Positions 23,640 through 32,543 are shown, numbered from the stretch's first letter. The stretch is 38,204 nucleotides of DNA from an uncultured Verrucomicrobiales bacterium (GCA_937916135.1 CALFTQ010000095.1:1-38204), one strand, 5' to 3'. Made by a program: numbers and translations. The notes: generated by a model not told the origin, from the letters alone.

Positions 23640-24907
23640 TGAAAGCAATGAAGAAGATTCTGCGTTATGCACTGGGCCGCAACTGGGTAATGCCGCTGAT
23701 TGCAGTGCTGGGGAACATCGCATGCACCGGCATGGCCGTTTTTCTGAGCGGGCTCACCTTTTCCGCAGCCGTGGAGGAACGCCACTGCCTCGGAAACATA
23801 CTCGATTATGTTCTCGGGCCGCAACTACTGCTGTTTCTGGGCTTGCCGCTCTGGCTGCTGGCACTCACCGTATTCCGACTGAGGAAGCGGCAATACTATG
23901 TGGGCTGGGCCTGGTTCTGGTCATTCCTGGCGGGGCTGGCCATGCTGCCTTGCCTCATCATCAGTTCCTTCAGCACCTCATTTGGTGATTACGATGATTT
24001 CACCCTGGGGATCAGGGTGCCCGATGAGCTTGCGCCGGAGCGCAAGCCGAGAATGGCCGTGCCGGTCAATATGCACTTCCAACCGCCTTTGAGCGAGGGA
24101 GATGGTGCCACCCTGCCGCCCATCGTGCAGCAATATGCCGACTTGTGCAAAACGGATAACGGCGTGGAAGTGAGCGGTGATGAAGCCCTGCCGGACAAGG
24201 CCCCGAATGTGGAAAAACTGGCCGCTGAAGCACCGGAGTTGCTGATGGAATACACGCTGCGCGCCTTCTGCCACCGGGCACTGACTCCCGGCGTGAAGGT
24301 AACGCCGCACCTTTCGCTGCTGCAGCACCCGGACACAGCATTCATGCACCAGACGGAGGCAAGATGGCATGAGGAGAAGGCTGAAATCTGGCAGGTAGAG
24401 CTGCCGAACCGTTGGAAAATCTATAGCCACGCATACAGGTGGGGCAAGCGTGAAATGCCCTCCGTCTTTGAACGCAAAAAGCTGAAGCTGCTGGATGAAG
24501 CCCTGGCTCCCCTGGCAGCTGAGCCCACACGCGGGAAACTGGATGCGCTGCTGCCCCCTCTGCCGGATAAGCCGGTGATTGTGCTGGCAGAGCATTTCCA
24601 GTCCGGTATCTACCTGATGACACTGGTGGTGCCGCGCGACTACCCCGAGGGCAGTTTCAGCGTGACCGCCCGGGAATACACCAAAGGAAAGGAACTGAGC
24701 ACCCGCGGATTGGACACCCTGCGACTGACGCCACGCCCTTGCGGGAGCATCTGCCAACTGGCCAGCGCAGATTCATTCACCGTATACAGTGGCGAATGGG
24801 GTGAGTATTACGCCTCTGTCTGGGAGCTGCATTTCACCCCGGCAGACGGGGGCGAATCCCGCTGCGTGAACAGCCAGCTCTACCTCATGCAGGGCTGGAG
24901 CCGGTGA
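23639..24907 (+). CDS. Hypothetical membrane protein, 422 residues
   Basis: Three hydrophobic segments lie within the first 120 residues (about 16-42, 58-84 and 92-115), followed by a soluble region of about 300 residues with no motif I recognise. It is translationally coupled to the DUF3592-like gene (TGATG overlap), so the two probably act together in the envelope. It is convergent with the gene at 24912, with only 4 nt between the stop codons and no terminator hairpin. Confidence 0.65.
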   Translation: MKAMKKILRYALGRNWVMPLIAVLGNIACTGMAVFLSGLTFSAAVEERHCLGNILDYVLGPQLLLFLGLPLWLLALTVFRLRKRQYYVGWAWFWSFLAGLAMLPCLIISSFSTSFGDYDDFTLGIRVPDELAPERKPRMAVPVNMHFQPPLSEGDGATLPPIVQQYADLCKTDNGVEVSGDEALPDKAPNVEKLAAEAPELLMEYTLRAFCHRALTPGVKVTPHLSLLQHPDTAFMHQTEARWHEEKAEIWQVELPNRWKIYSHAYRWGKREMPSVFERKKLKLLDEALAPLAAEPTRGKLDALLPPLPDKPVIVLAEHFQSGIYLMTLVVPRDYPEGSFSVTAREYTKGKELSTRGLDTLRLTPRPCGSICQLASADSFTVYSGEWGEYYASVWELHFTPADGGESRCVNSQLYLMQGWSR

Positions 24908-24911
24908 TGTA

Positions 24912-25976
24912 TCAGCGCGCCCCGGGCCGCTGCCCGAATTCCTGCAGAAGCGCGCAGATTTCGTCCCGGAAAACGGGATTCACGGGCAGGTTGCGTTCGG
25001 GGAACTCCATGCACACACCAGCCTGCAGAGCCAGGCGGCAGCATGCCATGGCTCGCTGCCATTCTTCATCTGCCTCGATATGTGCCAGGAACGGTTCCCA
25101 TGAAGGGATGGTCTGGTTCTGGTTCAGAATCCATTCTGCTTTCTGCACGCAGTCCTTATCCCAGAAACGAATACACCGCAATATGGATTCCTCGCCGCCG
25201 AAGACATGGGCGGGCAGCACCCCTGCCTGCTGCATCTGCCGCAAGCCCGGCAGCGTTCCATCCAGGCTCACCATCGTGCCCACGAACTCCCGGAGTTCCT
25301 CTGCGGTGAAGGGCTGTACGCGCGCGGCGGCCCAGGCCATCATGGCCCCGGCATCTCCACCATCACTCACGCAGGAAACCAAGGCAAACCGCAGGAGTGC
25401 ATGGCGGGGGCTCTTGCGCACATCCACCCCGCGCTCCTCCACCACATAGTTCAGCAGCTCCAGTGCTTTTTCAACCGGGTGAGCAGGTGGTGCATACCTC
25501 ACACGCCCCACAAGCGTAGCCATGACATCGGCATACATATCGCCCTCTTCCAGATAAAACGGGTGAACAGGGTCTGCACCGCGCTCAGCAAAAGCCCGGG
25601 CGAGTTCGAACTGGTCATACACCACGGCATACCACATGGGCTGGAAACCCAGGGCGCTGTACACATTTCCCCGCCCGGTTTCAGCAGCCCGGCGGAACAT
25701 CCGCAGCTCATCCAGGTTTGTCTTTTTCGCCTCGACACACCGCTGCCAGTATTCGCCCAGCTCCTCCACACACTCAGGCACGGGCACAGGCTCCAACCCG
25801 CGCAGCATCTCAGCCTCCACCTGCTGCAAAGCGGAGCGCTCCTGCGCAGACCAGCTTTCATGCAGCACCAGGTCGCTCCCCAGAAAGCGCCAGCCATGCA
25901 GATACCACACCACGCCCCCTGCCGCCAGCAGAAGAGGCACGATGATGCCGGCCAGAATATAGAGGGCCTTTTTCAT
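24912..25976 (-). CDS. Membrane-anchored ankyrin-like protein, 354 residues
   Basis: An N-terminal hydrophobic anchor (about residues 6-28) precedes a helical soluble domain. A stretch with WYAVVYDQFELARAF and ERGADP near residue 120 resembles an ankyrin repeat; other repeats are too degenerate to define. It probably sits in the inner membrane with the helical domain outside. Its ATG overlaps the stop of the upstream gene (ATGA), giving a two-gene operon with the PH-like protein. The function is unknown. Confidence 0.6.
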   Translation of the reverse strand: MKKALYILAGIIVPLLLAAGGVVWYLHGWRFLGSDLVLHESWSAQERSALQQVEAEMLRGLEPVPVPECVEELGEYWQRCVEAKKTNLDELRMFRRAAETGRGNVYSALGFQPMWYAVVYDQFELARAFAERGADPVHPFYLEEGDMYADVMATLVGRVRYAPPAHPVEKALELLNYVVEERGVDVRKSPRHALLRFALVSCVSDGGDAGAMMAWAAARVQPFTAEELREFVGTMVSLDGTLPGLRQMQQAGVLPAHVFGGEESILRCIRFWDKDCVQKAEWILNQNQTIPSWEPFLAHIEADEEWQRAMACCRLALQAGVCMEFPERNLPVNPVFRDEICALLQEFGQRPGAR

Positions 25977-26524
25977 CCAATCTGATTCTCCAGTATTTTC
26001 TGCACTACTTTCACGTTATCGATATCCATGAAGCCTATCTGCCGGATATCATCTACAATCTTCTCATTCCTCAGCGTCCAGGTATTCTGCGTGACAAAAA
26101 CGATATTGCCAGAGCCATCGCCGCGCACCGCCACGGCATCAATCATATCCCGATGGAGCGCGAAAGCATGAAGCCGGTGGCCGGTCAGACGGCCCTGCAA
26201 CACTATCGCGCGGCGATTCGTGAGCAGATACAGGGTGCGACGCGTGCAGCGCCATTTGCGCCACGGCTCACTGGCCACCCACAACAAAATGCCCCAGAAC
26301 GGCAGGGTGAGCAGCGGTGCCAGTGGGTGCGCACGCCCCTGTTGCAGCATCAGTCCCACCAGAATGACACTTGCCAGCACAACCACAATCCACCTCAGCC
26401 AGTCGCTGCGCCAATCATGCTCTGCCCGGGGCTTGATGGCCAGCACCAGCTGCTCATCATCCTGCAGCACCTTGCGTGCCGCGGAGATATCCTCATCGCT
26501 CAATCCCCAATCCAGAATGCTCAT
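25973..26524 (-). CDS. Membrane protein with bacterial PH-like domain
   Basis: The 183-residue protein has two hydrophobic segments at about residues 47-66 and 70-85, then a domain that starts with TLYLLTNRRAIV and ends in an amphipathic helix (VKVVQKILENQ), the usual pattern of bacterial PH-like domains. Its role is not known. It is followed by the ankyrin-like gene with an ATGA overlap. A second PH-like protein is encoded at 33380-33805, also beside an ankyrin-like gene. A candidate promoter lies 9 nt before the start. Confidence 0.6.
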   Translation of the reverse strand: MSILDWGLSDEDISAARKVLQDDEQLVLAIKPRAEHDWRSDWLRWIVVVLASVILVGLMLQQGRAHPLAPLLTLPFWGILLWVASEPWRKWRCTRRTLYLLTNRRAIVLQGRLTGHRLHAFALHRDMIDAVAVRGDGSGNIVFVTQNTWTLRNEKIVDDIRQIGFMDIDNVKVVQKILENQIG

Positions 26525-26533
26525 ACCGTCTCC

Positions 26534-26562
26534 ATACTAGCACAAGCGCACAGGATTTCCAA
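26534..26562 (-). promoter_or_regulatory. Candidate promoter for the PH-like/ankyrin operon
   Basis: On the minus strand, TTGGAA (26557-26562) and TAGTAT (26534-26539) are 17 nt apart. The -10 box ends 9 nt before the ATG at 26524, implying a leader of only two or three bases. Confidence 0.55.
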
Positions 26563-26634
26563 ACTTAATTTTTACGCAGAACTCCGCGTGCACATAAACG
26601 ACACTGTGCACACCTTGTGGGAAATTCGATGGTA

Positions 26635-27438
26635 TCAGGCAGGCTTCCCGAAAAGTTTACGCAGCAGCACCGTAAGCCCCACGAGCAGCAGTGCCGCTAT
26701 GAAATTCGTGCCGGCACTGAAGGCAGAGGAGAAGAGCGAATAGCCCATATCGAAGCCATGCAGATAAAAATCCGCGAAGGCTCCGAGAAAGCCCACCAGC
26801 GTGGGAATCTGCAGGCAGATCAGCTTCGTTTCCGGCGCCTTCACCGGGCGGTGCTGCACCCACAGCCACCCTGCGCAGCAGAACAGCGCGGGGAACAGGA
26901 AACAGAGCCCCGCCAGCGCCAGCGGCCGATAGAGCAACGCCCACTCGCCCCGGGGCAGATACTGCGGGTATGGGTGTGCCACCAGGGACGCCACCGGATA
27001 CACCCCCTGCTCCACATTCATATCATCTGCACAGAAACGCATGGAGCCATCGGGCTCCACCACCAGCCAGGGGGAAATGCAGACGCTCAGGCCTGGCAGC
27101 ACGGGGCGAGTGTCATCCGTATAATCCGGGAGGACGTGTTTATTACCAAACTTTTCCTCACCGGCGGCGGTGGTTCCCGCGGGGTCCAGCCGGTAAGTTT
27201 CAATAATTCTGCGGCGCAGCTCCTCATTGGCAGGGAGGGTGAACACCGTGACAGAACAATCCCCAAAATTGCCGGCGCGTATGGTTTCGACCTTCAAGCC
27301 TGCCGGGGGCTCGCCCAGCCAGGGAGCCGCCAGCACACGCCACTGCCCCTGCGGGGTGAGATTATCCAGATTTCCCAGCGTCAGGAGCACGGCGTAGACG
27401 ACGCTGAGCATGGCGAAATATATTTTCCCTGAAGGCAT
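26635..27438 (-). CDS. Hypothetical membrane protein of the sigma/kinase operon, 267 residues
   Basis: One N-terminal transmembrane segment (about residues 5-22) is followed by a soluble, probably periplasmic region of about 140 residues and three further hydrophobic segments (about 172-195, 208-222 and 240-258). I recognise no family. Its start lies 6 nt after the stop of the kinase gene, and it is the last gene of the operon, so it may be a kinase partner or target. This is inferred from position. Confidence 0.6.
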   Translation of the reverse strand: MPSGKIYFAMLSVVYAVLLTLGNLDNLTPQGQWRVLAAPWLGEPPAGLKVETIRAGNFGDCSVTVFTLPANEELRRRIIETYRLDPAGTTAAGEEKFGNKHVLPDYTDDTRPVLPGLSVCISPWLVVEPDGSMRFCADDMNVEQGVYPVASLVAHPYPQYLPRGEWALLYRPLALAGLCFLFPALFCCAGWLWVQHRPVKAPETKLICLQIPTLVGFLGAFADFYLHGFDMGYSLFSSAFSAGTNFIAALLLVGLTVLLRKLFGKPA

Positions 27439-27444
27439 AGAGGC

Positions 27445-29850
27445 TTAATGGGGTTCGCGGCGTTTGAAATGAAAGGGGGCACCACGGTGGAAGCGGCGGT
27501 CACGCATGGAATTGATGCGGCGGCGCACCTCCTGCATGCGCTTTTCATCCATACTCTCCAGCAGGAGCGAGATTTCAGCCTCCTGCTGGGTGCGGTTCCT
27601 GCTCCGCCCATGCATGGAAACCAGCAAGGCCAGGCGCTCGCGCATTTCCGGCGTATAATCCGAGCGCGAGGTAACGAGAGAAATCACGCCCAGGGTCATT
27701 TCGTTCTCCCGCGCCGCGCGGGCCGGGTCGCCCGCCTCTGCAATGGCGGATGACAAGCGATCGCGCACGGCAATATAGAGCATCATCATCTCCGAGCTAC
27801 CGGGATTATCGGCCAGCAGGGAGCGGGCATAGCGGGCGGCGCGTTCCAATGCGGCCACCTCCCCGGAGCGGTGCGGGTGCATCGACCACTGCACGTAGGC
27901 ACGCTTGAACAGGTGATTTTCCGGATATTTCTGCAGGAGCTCATCAAGCACCTGCAGGAGATTGGCGGCATCCCCCAGGAGCATCTTCTGCCAATCGCGC
28001 TTGCGGGTCTGGGAAAGCAGCTCCACACGGCGCATCTGCACCACTTCGCTCTCCGGCGCATCCTGCAGGAGCTGCTGCATCATCTCCACTGCCTGTTGCA
28101 GGTACTGCATGCGCTCCTCGCGCCCCTTGCGCCCCACCTTTGACGGCGGTGGATTCCCCGCACGCGAGCGCTTTCCCCCGGGTTGCCAGCGGCGCGTGTA
28201 CTGGTTGCCCACGCTGAGCATCTGCAGGGCACGCACCAGCTCCAGGCGCGTTTCCACATCATCGGTCTGTGGCATGGCCTGCACCAGGGCCGAGAGAAGC
28301 GACTCTGCCTCCGCGCGCTTATCCTGAGCATACAAGGCCGAAGCAAGCCCATTGGTGTTGCGTATATACTCCACCGAGCCCGGGGCCGAATCATCGCGGG
28401 CGCGCGTAAAATACTCCTGAGCCGTGGCGTAATCGCGGATCTGGAGGGCAATGATGGCGAGGGTCTGGCATGCTTCAGCCATCATATCTCCCCCCTGCTC
28501 AGCCATGGCGGCAATTTCCTCATAATAAGGCATGAGCTGCTGGAGCAGCTGGGCATCGGCCTTGGTGGGCTGCCAGAGGGTATTATCGCCGGAGTCGCGG
28601 TCAGCCATGCTGGTAAAAATCTGCTTCAAGGCCGTATCGGCAATGGCGGCATTGCGCTCGGCCAACTTGCGCTGTTCATTCTCTGCCGCATAGCCCCACA
28701 GGATGCTCCCGAACAGCAGTAGCACCAGCATGGCGGCGGCATGGCTCCACGCGGCCACGGCAGGGCGGCGGCGCAGCCACATGGCATATCGCCGCAGGAT
28801 GGACGCCGGCCGGACCTGCACCGGCTCCCCGTTCAGGAAGCGGCGCAAATCCTCCACCAGCTCCGACATGGAAGCATAGCGGTCTGCGGGCTCAAAGCTG
28901 ATGCATTTATTGACAATGGCCCCGAGCTCGCCCTCGCCGCGCAGCTCGCGGAGCGGTTCGCTGCAGATGCGGTGAATGAGGCTGCCGGGCTCCGATTCAC
29001 GGAATGCCGGGCGCATGCTGAGCAGCTCGTAGAGGGTCACGCCCAGGCTGTACTGGTCACCGGCAAAGGAATTCTCCCCGCGCATCAGGCGCTCCGGCGG
29101 CATGTAGCGCAGCGTGCCATCGTGGCTCTGGGTCACCAGCGGAGCCATCTCACCATTGTTGAGCACCGTGGCCAGGCCGAAATCTCCCACGCGCAGCACG
29201 CCATCGGCATCAAGCAGCAGGTTGCCGGGCTTGATATCGCGGTGCAGCACCCCGCTGGCATGCGCATAGGCCAGAGCCCGCGCGGCCTGCAGCCCCACAC
29301 GGGCCACAGCCTGCTCATAGGACACACCCGGGAATGTCTTGCGTATGCCCGCGGGGGAGATTGCCTCGCCCTGCACCAGGCTCATCACATAATATCGGTA
29401 ATCGCCCTCCTGCCCCGCGCCGAACACCTCCACAATATTCGTGTGGTGCAACCCGGCAATCACACGGGATTCATTCTCAAAAGCCTCGCAGTGGCGCGAA
29501 TCCGCATTCCAGGCCGGTGATAGTATCTTGACCGCCACCTCGCGGTTGAGGGATTCCTGCATGGCGCGGAACACAGTGCCCATGCCGCCGGCGCCGATGC
29601 GCTCCAGCAGGCGGAAATCACCCAGCACCTCAGGGAAACGCGCCGTCCACGCCACAGCAGCATTGTGAGTCGACACGCTGAGGGATTCCATCTCCTCCAT
29701 GCCCTTCAGCAATTCGAGCAGCTCCTCCGCGCACTCCGGATGCTGCGCAGCATATTCCGCCAGCGGCGGAGCCTCGCCCCTGCGGCGCGCCTCCAGGTAT
29801 TCCTCCACCAGCGTGGCAAGCAGTTCCTCGTGGTCCGGGGTATCAGGCAT
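27445..29850 (-). CDS. Membrane Ser/Thr protein kinase (PknB-type)
   Basis: This 801-residue protein has an N-terminal acidic helical segment, a complete Hanks-type kinase domain (about residues 78-340), a transmembrane segment (about 364-388) and a long helical C-terminal part with TPR-like character. Visible kinase elements are the glycine loop GAGGMG (87-92), Lys108 in VAVKIL, HRDIKPGN with Asp205, DFG at 223-225 and the PPE motif near 252. It should phosphorylate proteins in the cytoplasm in response to signals outside. The gene overlaps the sigma factor stop by 8 nt. The sigma-kinase pair is typical of Planctomycetes and Verrucomicrobia, in which kinase and ECF sigma factor are thought to form one signalling unit. 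The target is unknown. Confidence 0.9.
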   Translation of the reverse strand: MPDTPDHEELLATLVEEYLEARRRGEAPPLAEYAAQHPECAEELLELLKGMEEMESLSVSTHNAAVAWTARFPEVLGDFRLLERIGAGGMGTVFRAMQESLNREVAVKILSPAWNADSRHCEAFENESRVIAGLHHTNIVEVFGAGQEGDYRYYVMSLVQGEAISPAGIRKTFPGVSYEQAVARVGLQAARALAYAHASGVLHRDIKPGNLLLDADGVLRVGDFGLATVLNNGEMAPLVTQSHDGTLRYMPPERLMRGENSFAGDQYSLGVTLYELLSMRPAFRESEPGSLIHRICSEPLRELRGEGELGAIVNKCISFEPADRYASMSELVEDLRRFLNGEPVQVRPASILRRYAMWLRRRPAVAAWSHAAAMLVLLLFGSILWGYAAENEQRKLAERNAAIADTALKQIFTSMADRDSGDNTLWQPTKADAQLLQQLMPYYEEIAAMAEQGGDMMAEACQTLAIIALQIRDYATAQEYFTRARDDSAPGSVEYIRNTNGLASALYAQDKRAEAESLLSALVQAMPQTDDVETRLELVRALQMLSVGNQYTRRWQPGGKRSRAGNPPPSKVGRKGREERMQYLQQAVEMMQQLLQDAPESEVVQMRRVELLSQTRKRDWQKMLLGDAANLLQVLDELLQKYPENHLFKRAYVQWSMHPHRSGEVAALERAARYARSLLADNPGSSEMMMLYIAVRDRLSSAIAEAGDPARAARENEMTLGVISLVTSRSDYTPEMRERLALLVSMHGRSRNRTQQEAEISLLLESMDEKRMQEVRRRINSMRDRRFHRGAPFHFKRREPH

Positions 29851-30418
29851 AGGGATTCTCGTGATTGACCAATTCGCGGAAACGCTTCAGGGCGCGCACA
29901 TAGCGGATACTGGCAGCCTTCTGCTCTATTCCCAGCGCAGCGGCGCACTCCGCATTGCCCATTTCCTCAAAATGGCGCAGTTCCAGAATCTCGCGGTCGT
30001 TTGCCGAAAGCTGGGCCAGCACGCGGCGCGCCATGGCCTGGCGCTCCAGCCGCTCCAGATGCGTGCGGGGGCTGGAAATCGTATCCGCAAAATGGGCCCA
30101 GGCATCTGCCGCCACATCGTCCTCCGGGCTCTGCTCCTTCATGGCATCGCGCTTGGCGGCGGCCAGGTGGTGGCGCTCCATATCCGTGAGCGTCTGCAGC
30201 GCGATGCGGCGCAGCTTCACATACATGGGCACCTCCGGCTCCGCCTGCAGGAATGCCACACGGCGACCGCAGGCCAGGTAGGTCTCCTGCAGCAGGTCTT
30301 CCACACTCAGGCGGCGCTGCAGCACCGCAGGCATGCGCAGCGACAGCATGCGCAGAATGCGGTCGCGGTACTGCATCCACAAATCGGCCAACCACAGATT
30401 TTCCGGAGATTCACCCAT
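29843..30418 (-). CDS. ECF-type RNA polymerase sigma factor
   Basis: The frame is open from 30427, but ATGs occur at 30427, 30424 and 30418. The first two lie directly against the U-tract of the preceding terminator, so 30418 (MGESPEN) may be used. The protein of about 191-194 residues has a region 2 segment (LSVEDLLQETYL, near residue 40) and a region 4 helix-turn-helix (LSANDREILELRHF, then a second helix ending near KRFREL). This is the two-domain layout of extracytoplasmic-function sigma factors. The gene overlaps the kinase gene by 8 nt. No anti-sigma factor is adjacent, so the kinase may regulate it. No good promoter was found just upstream. Confidence 0.8.
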   Translation of the reverse strand: MGESPENLWLADLWMQYRDRILRMLSLRMPAVLQRRLSVEDLLQETYLACGRRVAFLQAEPEVPMYVKLRRIALQTLTDMERHHLAAAKRDAMKEQSPEDDVAADAWAHFADTISSPRTHLERLERQAMARRVLAQLSANDREILELRHFEEMGNAECAAALGIEQKAASIRYVRALKRFRELVNHENPYA

Positions 30419-30427
30419 GTTCATCAT

Positions 30428-30478
30428 AAAAAAAGGCGGTCTGCTCTGACTCCTTTGTGTTGGAGAACGCAGACCGCC
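30428..30478 (-). terminator. Rho-independent terminator of gpsA
   Basis: On the minus strand, a 10-bp stem (30469-30478 with 30435-30444) containing an inner CTCC/GGAG pair is followed by seven T residues (30434 to 30428). It lies 26 nt after the gpsA stop. The U-tract ends at the first possible ATG of the sigma factor gene. Confidence 0.88.
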
Positions 30479-30503
30479 GGAAATTTCTACTGAGAAAAGC
30501 GCA

Positions 30504-31517
30504 TCAATCCTTCACGTTTTCCTCGCGCAGGTCGCGCACCATGAGCTCCTGCAGGGCCTCGCTCGGGTGCTTGCCGTTGTACAGGATATCGTACATGGCA
30601 TCCACAATGGGAGTGCGCACCCCCAGGCTGCGGGCCATCTGGTAGGTGGAAAGAGTATTCGGCACACCCTCCACCACCTGCCCGATCTGCTTCAGGCACT
30701 CATCCAGCGGCATGCCCTTGGCCAGCATGCGGCCGGCAGTCAGGTTCCGGCTGTGGTCGGAGTAGCAGGTCACCACCAGGTCGCCCATGCCGGAAAGCCC
30801 CATGAAGGTCTCCATGTGCCCGCCGCGGGCCATGCCCAGGCGCGTCATTTCAGCCAGGCCGCGGGTGGAAAGAGCCGCACGGGCGTTATCGCCCAGGCCC
30901 AGCCCGGCGCAGATACCGCTGGCCAAGGCAAACACGTTCTTGATGGCACCGCCAATCTGCATCCCCACCACATCGCTGCTGGCATAGATGCGCAGGAAAC
31001 CGGTACTCAGGCGCTTCTGCACCGCCTTGGCAATCTCGATATCCTCGAAACCCACCAGGGTCAGGCTCGGCAGGCCCTGCACGATGTCCTCAGCATGGTT
31101 CGGACCGGAAAGCGACCCCACCGGGAACTTCACATAGGAGGAGATGATTTCGCTCATCAGCAGGTGGGAATCCTTCTCAATACCCTTGGAGCAGGTCACA
31201 ATCACGGCATCCTCTGCCAGCCCGACCTCGGCCAGGCTCTGCGCCACGCTGCGCATCACCACGCTGGGCACCACCACAATCACCAGCTGCGAGCCGGCCA
31301 CATCGGCCCAATCGCTGGTCACCTTCACATTCTCCGGCAGTGGGCGAGCGCCCTTGACGGGAATCAGGCTCATGCGGGTTTCGCGAATCGTGGCGGCCTC
31401 TTCCTCCTTATAGGTCCAGAGCACAACCTCGCTGCCATTCTGGGCTGCCGTGAAGGCAAGTGCCGTGCCCCATGCACCGGCACCAATCACCGCTGTCTTT
31501 GTGAAAACTCGTTCCAT
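30504..31517 (-). CDS. gpsA: NAD(P)-dependent glycerol-3-phosphate dehydrogenase
   Basis: This protein of about 337 residues makes sn-glycerol 3-phosphate from dihydroxyacetone phosphate for phospholipid synthesis. The N-terminal nucleotide-binding loop GAGAWG (residues 12-17 from the chosen start), the SGPNHAEDI segment, the catalytic-lysine region GGAIKNVFALASGI and the LSTRGLAEMTRLG motif are present. The longer open frame begins at 31538, but MERVFTK at 31517 fits the family N-terminus and lies 17 nt after the plsY stop. It is the second gene of the plsY-gpsA unit and ends at a strong terminator. Confidence 0.95.
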   Translation of the reverse strand: MERVFTKTAVIGAGAWGTALAFTAAQNGSEVVLWTYKEEEAATIRETRMSLIPVKGARPLPENVKVTSDWADVAGSQLVIVVVPSVVMRSVAQSLAEVGLAEDAVIVTCSKGIEKDSHLLMSEIISSYVKFPVGSLSGPNHAEDIVQGLPSLTLVGFEDIEIAKAVQKRLSTGFLRIYASSDVVGMQIGGAIKNVFALASGICAGLGLGDNARAALSTRGLAEMTRLGMARGGHMETFMGLSGMGDLVVTCYSDHSRNLTAGRMLAKGMPLDECLKQIGQVVEGVPNTLSTYQMARSLGVRTPIVDAMYDILYNGKHPSEALQELMVRDLREENVKD

Positions 31518-31534
31518 AAACTTATCAGATGAAA

Positions 31535-32182
31535 TCAATTTTTGGGAGCAAAAGCCTTGGGTTCCGTGCCATTCATGATGCGCACAATGTTGGCGCGGTG
31601 CTTCACCATCACCAGAATCAGAATGATAGCCAGCAAGCCCAGCACCATACCATCGGCCACGGAGCAGGAGCCATCCATCACCGCCAGCTCAACCGCGGCG
31701 GCGGCAATCATGCCCACACCGGCCATGATGCTGGAGAAAGACACATAGCGGGTCGCTATCATGCTGCCAATCCAGAACAGCAGCGCGCTGAGCCCCACCC
31801 AGGGAGACAGGGCAAACAGGCAGCCGCCCGTGGTAGCCACTCCCTTGCCCCCCTTGAACTTCAGGAAGCACGTGAAGGTATGCCCCAGAATCAGCGCAAA
31901 CATCACCCCGAGGAACCAGCCCATCTGCTCCGGCGTAAATGCCGTCAAATCCCCACCCAGGTGGTGCTTCATGTACAGCAGAGGGGCAAATCCCTTCACA
32001 AAATCCATCACGAAAACCGGTATGCCCCACCCTTTTCCCAGAACACGCACCGCATTCGTGGCACCGATGTTGCGTGAGCCATGCTCCCGCAAGTCAATAC
32101 CATTCAGACGCCCGGCGATGTAGCCGAACGGCACAGAACCAATCAGGTAGGCTGCAACAATGTACAGAATATTCTCAACCAT
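31535..32182 (-). CDS. plsY: Acyl-phosphate--glycerol-3-phosphate acyltransferase PlsY
   Basis: This 215-residue inner-membrane enzyme transfers an acyl group from acyl-phosphate to glycerol 3-phosphate, the first acylation of phospholipid synthesis. The PlsY motifs are visible: GSVPFGYI, GSRNIGATNAVRVLG and the phosphate-binding KGGKGVATTGG, set among several hydrophobic segments. Length and motifs are normal for the family. Its product route uses the glycerol 3-phosphate made by the next gene, gpsA. The promoter lies immediately upstream with almost no leader. Confidence 0.95.
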   Translation of the reverse strand: MVENILYIVAAYLIGSVPFGYIAGRLNGIDLREHGSRNIGATNAVRVLGKGWGIPVFVMDFVKGFAPLLYMKHHLGGDLTAFTPEQMGWFLGVMFALILGHTFTCFLKFKGGKGVATTGGCLFALSPWVGLSALLFWIGSMIATRYVSFSSIMAGVGMIAAAAVELAVMDGSCSVADGMVLGLLAIILILVMVKHRANIVRIMNGTEPKAFAPKN

Positions 32183-32190
32183 GTGCGTTA

Positions 32191-32219
32191 AGTATACTCC
32201 AAAAGTTGGATGATGGCAA
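32191..32219 (-). promoter_or_regulatory. plsY-gpsA promoter, near-leaderless
   Basis: On the minus strand, TTGCCA (32214-32219) and TATACT (32191-32196) are 17 nt apart. The -10 box ends 8 nt before the plsY ATG, so the leader would be one or two bases. Confidence 0.65.
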
Positions 32220-32319
32220 CAGGTTTTTTCGCCTAAATATCAAACTGAGCATTAAAATTCCATCATACCACACCTCAAATGTCAGGAATCCGCGCTTTAC
32301 CGGCAGATGAGCTCTATCG

Positions 32320-32371
32320 CACACGTGTCCCAAGGTTTGAGTACGGAGCTCGAAAAATTGATGTTTGTCGT
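32320..32371. repeat. Dispersed intergenic repeat copy
   Basis: CACACGTGTCCCAAGGTTTG followed by AGTAC matches the copy at 38068-38092 with one difference, and partly matches 2274-2289. The right part (32355-32371) is found inverted at 87-103. The core CACACGTGT is near-palindromic (ACACGTGT). Confidence 0.7.
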
Positions 32372-32442
32372 TGTCGGGGCACGGGACTTCAGTCCCGAAA
32401 TAACGGTGCTTCCAATCGGGACTGAAGTCCCGTGCTCCGACA
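32372..32442. repeat. Long inverted repeat, 27-bp arms
   Basis: Arms 32372-32398 and 32416-32442 are complementary apart from one G-T pair and enclose 17 nt. The arm includes GCACGGGACTTCAGTCCCGA, itself partly palindromic. One arm recurs alone at 23022-23043. There is no T-tract, and it lies between the divergent plsY and 32580 promoters, so a MITE-like or REP-like element is more likely than a terminator. Confidence 0.75.
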
Positions 32443-32543
32443 GAGTTCCCCCACAAATTCCAATTTATCGAGCAGAGGGGGACCACTCCAAAACTGATGT
32501 TACCGTTTTTTACAAAGTCTTCGGGAGCCGCGCGGAAATTGGC

